A stretch of DNA of 15,902 nt, taken from Anaerolineales bacterium UBA6663 (GTDB lineage Bacteria > Chloroflexota > Anaerolineae > Anaerolineales > UBA6663). The DNA is taken from assembly GCA_002455335.1 (NCBI GenBank), contig DKKP01000252.1, forward strand, positions 8,402-24,303. Direction: 5' to 3'. The position numbers were made by a program, and so were the translations under genes. The notes beneath the pieces are model-generated. The model was not told the origin of the DNA. It saw only the letters and a list, made by a program, of their open reading frames with translations, and did no database searches. Position 1 is the first letter of the stretch. Each line of letters starts with the position of its first letter. This document shows, piece by piece, positions 8,644 through 15,902 of this stretch.

Positions 8644-9093
8644 CTAGAGGCCGGTAAGCGCCTCCTCGGCCTCCTGTTCCCAGATCCGCACAATCATGCG
8701 GAAGATATCAGATTCGGTCAGCACGCCGACCACCGCCCCGCCCTCGTCGACGACAACGAGCCCCGCGATCTTTTTCTGCAACATCAGGCGCGCTGCGTCG
8801 AAGACCGTCTCATCGGGTCGGATCGTGGCGACCGGCGTCGACATGATTCGATCGAGCGTCAGCTTACTGAGCAGGTAGTTTAGCTCAAAGATGCTCAGGC
8901 TCGTCGCCTCGGAGGGTTCTGCGCCACGCACATCGCCCAGCGTGACGATGCCAACCAGTTTTCCGGAGTCGACCACCGGGAGGCGCCGGATGCGATAGCG
9001 CGTCATCAGAGCATGAGCTTCGGGAACCGTAGTGGTCGGTTCGACAACGACCGGGTCCTTGGTCATCCATTCTGTGACCAGCTGCGTCTTCAT
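8644..9093 (-). CDS. CBS-domain pair protein
   Basis: This 149-residue protein consists almost only of two CBS domains, CBS1 at about 7-60 (VTEWMTKDPVVVEP...VGIVTLGDV) and CBS2 at about 80-136 (LDRIMSTPVATIRPDE...VGVLTESDIF). Such pairs form a Bateman module that often binds adenine nucleotides (AMP, ATP, SAM, NADH in different families) and acts as an energy or redox sensor. No catalytic or DNA-binding domain is attached. The start at 9093 has AGGAGG six bases upstream, so the longer reading from 9183 is unlikely. It is the first gene of a pair with hoxW. A role in sensing for hydrogenase maturation or the neighbouring carbon enzymes is only a contextual idea. Confidence 0.88.
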   Translation of the reverse strand: MKTQLVTEWMTKDPVVVEPTTTVPEAHALMTRYRIRRLPVVDSGKLVGIVTLGDVRGAEPSEATSLSIFELNYLLSKLTLDRIMSTPVATIRPDETVFDAARLMLQKKIAGLVVVDEGGAVVGVLTESDIFRMIVRIWEQEAEEALTGL

Positions 9094-9408
9094 GGCTGCC
9101 TCCTGGCCTTCTCGGGCACCTGCACGACAAGGTTGCCATATCCACCATACGCCCGCCTGCGGATGGCGGCCACTGCAGGGCATCGCGGCGAGCGTTGTTG
9201 AATGTCACCTGTTCAGGGGATCAACCCGCCCACGACCGTCGAACTGAGACAAAGCCCCCCGGGTTGCGCCGATCGATGATGTTTGACACTGCCCTTACCG
9301 GTTGCCCGCACATAGGCTTGGGGGTATTATTGTCCCCTGGAATGAGGCGCACAACTAAATCGTCCGGTGTCACCGGGCGTCTCATCGTTAACTGTCTGGA
9401 GGAAAGAC
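9094..9408. promoter_or_regulatory. Divergent region upstream of the CBS gene and PPDK
   Basis: These 315 bases contain no supported gene. The plus-strand PPDK promoter candidate is described separately. A 13-base dyad, CCGGTG-T-CACCGG (9364-9376), lies in the probable PPDK leader, about 35 bases before the start codon. On the minus strand no convincing promoter for the CBS/hoxW pair was found; TATGGT/GATATG near 9137-9150 are only weak -10 candidates. Confidence 0.45.
9302..9330 (+). promoter_or_regulatory. Sigma70-type promoter candidate for PPDK
   Basis: TTGCCC (9302-9307) and TATTAT (9325-9330) are spaced by 17 bases and match the -35 and -10 consensus at 4 of 6 and 5 of 6 positions. Transcription would start near 9337, giving a leader of about 70 bases before the ATG at 9409. 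A perfect TTGACA at 9283 lies further upstream without a -10 at the right distance. Confidence 0.55.
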
Positions 9409-12264
<2,856 letters not shown>

Positions 12265-12297
12265 TCGTCCCCGCGCGACGAACGTCCGAAACGCTCT

Positions 12298-12343
12298 CCG
12301 GGGCGTCGATGGCCCGATGGCGATCGACGCCCCGGTTCGTTTT
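12298..12343 (+). terminator. Rho-independent terminator after PPDK
   Basis: A 13-base stem (12298-12310 with 12323-12335, CCGGGGCGTCGAT/ATCGACGCCCCGG) encloses a 12-base loop in which GCC and GGC can pair further around CGAT. It is followed by TTCGTTTT. It lies 33 bases past the ppdK stop and is clearly oriented for that gene. Confidence 0.88.
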
Positions 12344-12455
12344 CCGACGGCCTTCGGGCGCCGCAACGAAGAGTCTCGTTCGCCGGAGCGATCTCACCGA
12401 CCGGTTCCGAACGAGCGAACGCTGCAAGCCGCCGGGTGGTCGATTCGACAGGAAA

Positions 12456-12468
12456 CGACATAATGTCG
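12456..12468 (+). promoter_or_regulatory. Palindrome containing a -10-like CATAAT upstream of the TPR gene
   Basis: The 13-base dyad CGACAT-A-ATGTCG contains CATAAT (12459-12464), a 5 of 6 match to a -10 box, about 90 bases before the TPR start. No good -35 lies 16-18 bases upstream. A repressor site overlapping a promoter is possible. The rest of the 292-base gap 12265-12556, apart from the PPDK terminator, shows nothing I can support. Confidence 0.35.
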
Positions 12469-12556
12469 CTCGGATGGACTCCGTCGCTCTGTCGCGGCGG
12501 CGATCCTCCCGAGGTTGACGAAACGATCCGCTCCCGGCCCTCCGAGAATCGAGACG

Positions 12557-12898
12557 ATGTCGCAGATCATCGAACTGGAAAACGAGGCGGTGCGCCTCCG
12601 ATCCGAAGGACGCACCGACGCCGAGATCGAAACGCTCCTGAAGATCCTGGAGCTCGACGAGACGTTCGCGCGAGCCCACCTGGCGCTTGCCGTCGCCTAC
12701 GGCAAGGTCGGGAACTTTGCGGCAAGCGTGGCGCACGGCGAACGGGCCTGCCAGGTCGAGCCGAACGATGCGTTCAACTTCACCGCGCTCAGCGTCACCT
12801 ATCAGCGAGCCTACGCCGGCACCAACGACCATTCGTACATCCGCAAGGCGGAAGATGCGAAGGATCTGGCGCAGCGAGTTCGTGCGGCGACGCGCTGA
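12557..12898 (+). CDS. Small tetratricopeptide-repeat protein
   Basis: This 113-residue protein is made of TPR-like helical repeats. One repeat covers about 5-40 (ENEAVRLRSEGRTDAEIETLLKI), and a clear TPR covers about 38-71 (DETFARAHLALAVAYGKVGN...ACQVEPND). A further helix pair follows (FTALSVTYQRAY). TPRs usually scaffold protein-protein contacts; no enzyme motif or signal peptide is seen. The sequence resembles short TPR proteins I associate with Planctomycetota, which is memory and not a search. The ATG at 12557 starts at the natural first helix, with only a weak GAGA upstream; a TTG start at 12515 would add 14 non-TPR residues. It is convergent with dprA, 45 bases apart. Confidence 0.75.
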   Translation: MSQIIELENEAVRLRSEGRTDAEIETLLKILELDETFARAHLALAVAYGKVGNFAASVAHGERACQVEPNDAFNFTALSVTYQRAYAGTNDHSYIRKAEDAKDLAQRVRAATR

Positions 12899-12943
12899 CG
12901 CAAGCCCGCGTCCTGTTCATGCGGCGCTGCAGAGTCGAGCGGG

Positions 12944-14209
12944 TCATTGCGATTCGGGACGCGTCCCGATCGACGCGACTGCCCCTCGTCCGATTCTCCC
13001 TCCGGCCGACCGCCGCGCGAGGCCGCGCGTTTCGAGCACCGCGATCGTGGCGAGGACGCGCGACGCGGCAAGTCCCGACTCGCGGACCAACTGATCGATC
13101 GTGATCGGCTCGTCGCCCAATCGATCGAGGACCGCTCTCTCCTGCGGATTGAGACGGATCTCGGCAGCGTGCGAAACGACTCGTCCGGCCGCATCGGCCT
13201 GCGGCGCCGCGAGCGGCCCGATGACGTCGTACAGATCGCGAACCGACTCGATCAGGTGCGCGCCGTCGCGGATCAGATGGTGACAGCCGACCGAGACGGG
13301 ACTGTCGATCGGTCCCGGTACCGCGAAGACCTCGCGGTTTTGTTCGAGCGCGTGGCGAGCGGTGATGAGAGCTCCGGATCGAGCCGCTGCCTCGACGACG
13401 ATCACGGCGGGGCAGAGCCCGGCGATCACCCGATTCCGCTGCGGAAAGACTCCGCCGCGAGGCGGAAACCCGGGCGGATGTTCGCTGACCAGACATCCGT
13501 CGACCGCGATCCGCTCGGCCAACTCGCGATGCTCTTCCGGATGGATCCGATCGAGCCCGCCGCCGAGCACCGCGATCGTCCGCCCCTTCGCCTCGAGCGC
13601 CCCGCGATGGGCAGCCGAGTCGATGCCGCGAGCCAATCCGCTGACCACGGCGATACCCGCGTCACCGAGCCCGCGCGCCAGTCGCTCCGCGACGCGCAGT
13701 CCGTAGCGAGTCGCGTGACGCGAGCCGACGATCGCGACTCCCAATCGATCGAGCAGGCGGCGTTCGCCGCGAAGAAAGAGCAGCGGCGGGGGATCGGTCG
13801 TCCGAGCGAGCGATCGAGGATAGTCGTCGTCGCCGATCACCATCCAGTCGATCCCGCCGCGCCGGCAATCTTCCCGACAGCGCCGGACCAGTTCGTCACG
13901 TCCTCGGGCCGTTCCGACGATCGAACGAGCGATCGTCAGGCCGACCCCCTGCACTTCGACCAGGCGTTCGATCGAGGCGTCGAGCACGGCGGTCGCCGAA
14001 CCGAAATGCTCGACCAGACGCCGATAGCCGACCGAGCCGACCCCGGGGACCGAGGCGAGCACCATGACGTCATGTCGCCATGGTGCGTCGGCGGGCGAGC
14101 GGACGCCGCAGTGAGGCGAACCGTTCGCCGCGAGGTGGTTCGCGGTCGCGCCGCGATCGGTGGGCAGAGAGTCGAAAAGAGACGCGTCGTCAGGAGGGAC
14201 CGGGTTCAT
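12944..14209 (-). CDS. dprA: DNA-processing protein DprA
   Basis: This 421-residue protein binds single-stranded DNA and loads RecA during natural transformation, and is also widespread in non-competent bacteria. An N-terminal helix-hairpin-helix region (about 48-100, SVPGVGSVGYRRL...VQGVGLTIAR) precedes the Rossmann-like DprA core (about 125-325). The core shows VGSRHATRYG (161-170), SGLARGIDSAAHRGAL (190-205), LGGGLDRIHP (215-224), FPQRNRVIAGL (255-265) and EAAARSGALITARHALEQ (273-290). A C-terminal winged helix follows at about 352-405. The first 45 residues are not conserved. The start at 14209 overlaps the upstream regulator by 20 bases and has only a weak AGG upstream; a start further in, near Met49, is possible but would leave the domain without its usual leader. 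Confidence 0.93.
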   Translation of the reverse strand: MNPVPPDDASLFDSLPTDRGATANHLAANGSPHCGVRSPADAPWRHDVMVLASVPGVGSVGYRRLVEHFGSATAVLDASIERLVEVQGVGLTIARSIVGTARGRDELVRRCREDCRRGGIDWMVIGDDDYPRSLARTTDPPPLLFLRGERRLLDRLGVAIVGSRHATRYGLRVAERLARGLGDAGIAVVSGLARGIDSAAHRGALEAKGRTIAVLGGGLDRIHPEEHRELAERIAVDGCLVSEHPPGFPPRGGVFPQRNRVIAGLCPAVIVVEAAARSGALITARHALEQNREVFAVPGPIDSPVSVGCHHLIRDGAHLIESVRDLYDVIGPLAAPQADAAGRVVSHAAEIRLNPQERAVLDRLGDEPITIDQLVRESGLAASRVLATIAVLETRGLARRSAGGRIGRGAVASIGTRPESQ

Positions 14210-14894
14210 CAGGGGGACCTGTTTCTTCAGGGCCCGCCTTCGGATTGACTCCCGGGTAGATCGCCGACAACGGCAGACAGCGATGACCCAGATAACGATT
14301 GACTCGGCCGATGACTTCCTGCCACGTGCCGACGTCGAAATGCTTGACGATCGCCGAGCGACACGCCTCGATCGTCCGCATGCCGAGGACCAGGTGATTG
14401 GCGATCCACTTGGTCGGATACCCTTCGCAGACGAGCTTCAGGATCAGTCGTTCGCGATCGCCGAGTTGCCTGAGACGGCGTTCGGTGTCGACGATCTCGC
14501 TGAGAATCGCGACTCGATCCTCGAAACCGAACAGTGCCGCACTGACCGCCTTGAGCAGCGCGTCGGCCTGAAACGGCTTTTCGAGAAACGTCGCGGCTCC
14601 CAAACGAATCGAGTCGACGGCGGTCGGAATCGTGCCGTACGCCGAAATGACGACGACCGGCGGCATGACGTCCCGCTCTCCCAAGCGCTTCAGGACCTCG
14701 AGGCCACCGATTCCGGCACCGAGATTCAGATCGAGCACGACGACCGATCGGACGAGCCGCGGCTCGAAGGCCAACCACTCCTCGCCGGTCGAAAACGCGA
14801 TCGTCTCGAATCCCTTGGCCCCGAGCATCGCCGCCAGCGATCGACTGGCCTCGGGATCATCGTCGACGATGTACGCGATGACGGCTTCATTCAT
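14190..14894 (-). CDS. FixJ-family response regulator
   Basis: This 234-residue two-domain regulator has a receiver (about 1-120) with all key residues: the acidic cluster Asp11-Asp12-Asp13, phosphoacceptor Asp55 (VVVLDLNLG), Ser84 (VVIS) and Lys106 (FLEKPF). A LuxR-type helix-turn-helix follows at about 142-205 (LGDRERLILKLVCEGYPTKWIANHL...RTIEACRSAIVKHF). The spacing and EKPF motif are of the FixJ/NodW type. The last 30 residues are Pro/Gly/Glu-rich and probably disordered. No cognate histidine kinase is in the window. Its 3' end overlaps dprA by 20 bases, suggesting co-transcription and coupled translation. Target genes cannot be named. Confidence 0.9.
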   Translation of the reverse strand: MNEAVIAYIVDDDPEASRSLAAMLGAKGFETIAFSTGEEWLAFEPRLVRSVVVLDLNLGAGIGGLEVLKRLGERDVMPPVVVISAYGTIPTAVDSIRLGAATFLEKPFQADALLKAVSAALFGFEDRVAILSEIVDTERRLRQLGDRERLILKLVCEGYPTKWIANHLVLGMRTIEACRSAIVKHFDVGTWQEVIGRVNRYLGHRCLPLSAIYPGVNPKAGPEETGPPDEPGPS

Positions 14895-15278
14895 CCCTGC
14901 GGTTACCCCCGAATCGCATTCTCTGGTCCCGCCGGCAACTCGGACCGACGCGGCACGGTCGCAGTGCCTGCCCCGGCTCCACGACCTGCCCGCTCGCGAA
15001 CTTCGTCCTTCGCGAAAGCGGCTCCTAGGTTAACGGGCCCGAATTTCTCCGACTACCCCAGGTTCCGCGTCAGAGTCGGACCGTTTCCGTGAATGCGGGC
15101 TTCCGCGGCTCCTCGGCCTCGGATCGCGATCGGACCGGTTGCCAAGCCAAGACGAATCACGCACGATGACGCCCCCGAAGCATCGCTTCGCTTCCGATGG
15201 CGCGCCGCGGCTCGCCGACGAACTCGAACGACGTCGTCGTCGGCCGAGCGGGTGCCGGTCTTTCGAGAACTCCCTGCG
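14895..15278. other. Divergent intergenic region before rph
   Basis: These 384 bases lie between the FixJ-type regulator and rph. Frames crossing them are shadows of the neighbouring genes or lack similarity and ribosome binding sites. The clearest structure is the dyad TCGCGAA-N8-TTCGCGA (14994-15015), about 100 bases upstream of the regulator start. A small repeat GAAGC-ATC-GCTTC lies near 15178. No convincing sigma70 promoter was seen for either gene. Confidence 0.4.
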
Positions 15279-15902
15279 ATGACCAAACGTCGAGCGAACG
15301 AACTGCGCGAGATCAAGATCAAGCGACGATTCACCCGTACCGCGCCGGGATCGATCCTCTATTCGTGCGGAGGGACCACGGTACTCTGCACGGCGAGCGT
15401 CGAACCGGGGGTGCCGGCCTGGATGGCGGGGCGAGGGACCGGCTGGATGACGGCGGAGTACTCGATGCTGCCGCATGCGACTCGCCCGCGCAAGGCACGC
15501 GAGCGGGCCGGCAAGGTCGACGGCCGCACGACCGAGATCCAGCGACTGGTCGGCCGGAGTCTGCGGGCGGTCGCCGATCTCGAAGCGCTCGGCGAACGGC
15601 AGCTGGCGATCGACTGTGACGTGCTCGAGGCGGACGGCGGAACGCGAACCGCGGCGATCACCGCCGCCTTTCTCGCCGCCGTCGATGCGATTCGATCGAT
15701 CCGCGATCGCCTTCCCTTTCCCGATCGCTACCCGTTCAAGGAAAGCGTCGCGGCGATCAGCGTCGGCATCGTCGACGGTCGCCCTTGCCTGGACCTGGAC
15801 TACGATCAGGACTCGCGAGCCGAGGTCGACATGAACGTCGTGATGACCGGTTCGGGGAGCTTCGTCGAGATCAAGGGGACCGGTGAAGAGGCGACGTTCG
15901 AC
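15279..15902 (+). CDS. rph: Ribonuclease PH, 3'-truncated by window end
   Basis: The first 208 residues of an enzyme normally about 240 long are present, and the frame is open to the last base. RNase PH trims tRNA 3' ends by phosphorolysis. Conserved elements are [18 protein letters not shown] (31-48), [15 protein letters not shown] (51-65), the phosphate-binding and tRNA-binding arginines in [17 protein letters not shown] (82-98), [15 protein letters not shown] (111-125), and the catalytic Asp178/Asp184 in [22 protein letters not shown]. The N-terminus is short and has [12 protein letters not shown] where many homologues have a GRRPDELRP-type sequence. The start ATG at 15279 has only a poor ribosome site (CTCCCTGCG). 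It is divergent from the regulator gene. Confidence 0.95.
   Translation, partial: MTKRRANELREIKIKRRFTRTAPGSILYSCGGTTVLCTASVEPGVPAWMAGRGTGWMTAEYSMLPHATRPRKARERAGKVDGRTTEIQRLVGRSLRAVADLEALGERQLAIDCDVLEADGGTRTAAITAAFLAAVDAIRSIRDRLPFPDRYPFKESVAAISVGIVDGRPCLDLDYDQDSRAEVDMNVVMTGSGSFVEIKGTGEEATFD

Noticed and set aside
12947..14248. 433-codon plus-strand frame opposite dprA
   Set aside because: Arg/Asp-rich shadow of dprA caused by the CGA/GATC-rich composition.

Overview
The window is a GC-rich bacterial segment dominated by a complete five-gene cluster for an NAD(H)-linked bidirectional [NiFe] hydrogenase, hoxEFUYH (group 3d type). The cluster runs on the minus strand from about 5010 to 99 and ends in a strong rho-independent terminator at 21-60. 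Four of its genes use clear Shine-Dalgarno sequences, and two of the junctions are 4-base ATGA overlaps, so it reads as one transcript. A LuxR/NarL-type response regulator is divergent from hoxE. The shared 307-base gap holds a TTGTG-N8-CACAA dyad that fits the NADH-sensing repressor Rex in spacing and outer bases, although a CRP-type site has the same spacing.

The middle section (about 6000-9100) holds a malic enzyme (minus), a small four-cysteine DUF1667-type protein (plus), and a minus-strand pair: a CBS-domain protein followed by a HoxW-type [NiFe] hydrogenase maturation protease. HoxH in this window ends with a tail of about 25 residues after its last Cys-x-x-Cys-x-x-His motif, which is the substrate such a protease removes. 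Next comes a plus-strand pyruvate, phosphate dikinase (9409-12264) with a basic N-terminal extension and a long charged insert. Together these genes suggest a redox and C3/C4 carbon module: H2/NAD(H) exchange by Hox, malate to pyruvate plus NAD(P)H by malic enzyme, and pyruvate to PEP by PPDK. This linkage is inference from proximity. No hyp genes for NiFe cofactor assembly lie in the window.

After a strong terminator at 12298-12343 the sequence changes character. It becomes richer in GATC and CGATCG, and the genes become housekeeping or regulatory: a short TPR protein, DprA, a FixJ-type response regulator overlapping dprA by 20 bases, and the 5' two thirds or more of RNase PH (rph), cut by the window end. 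The change could mark the edge of a transferred metabolic island, an expression-related codon-bias difference, or an assembly join.

The organism cannot be fixed from the sequence alone. High GC, the cyanobacterial/Chloroflexota-like Hox proteins and the TPR protein (which resembles planctomycete proteins from memory) point to an environmental bacterium of the Planctomycetota/Chloroflexota kind, held with low confidence.
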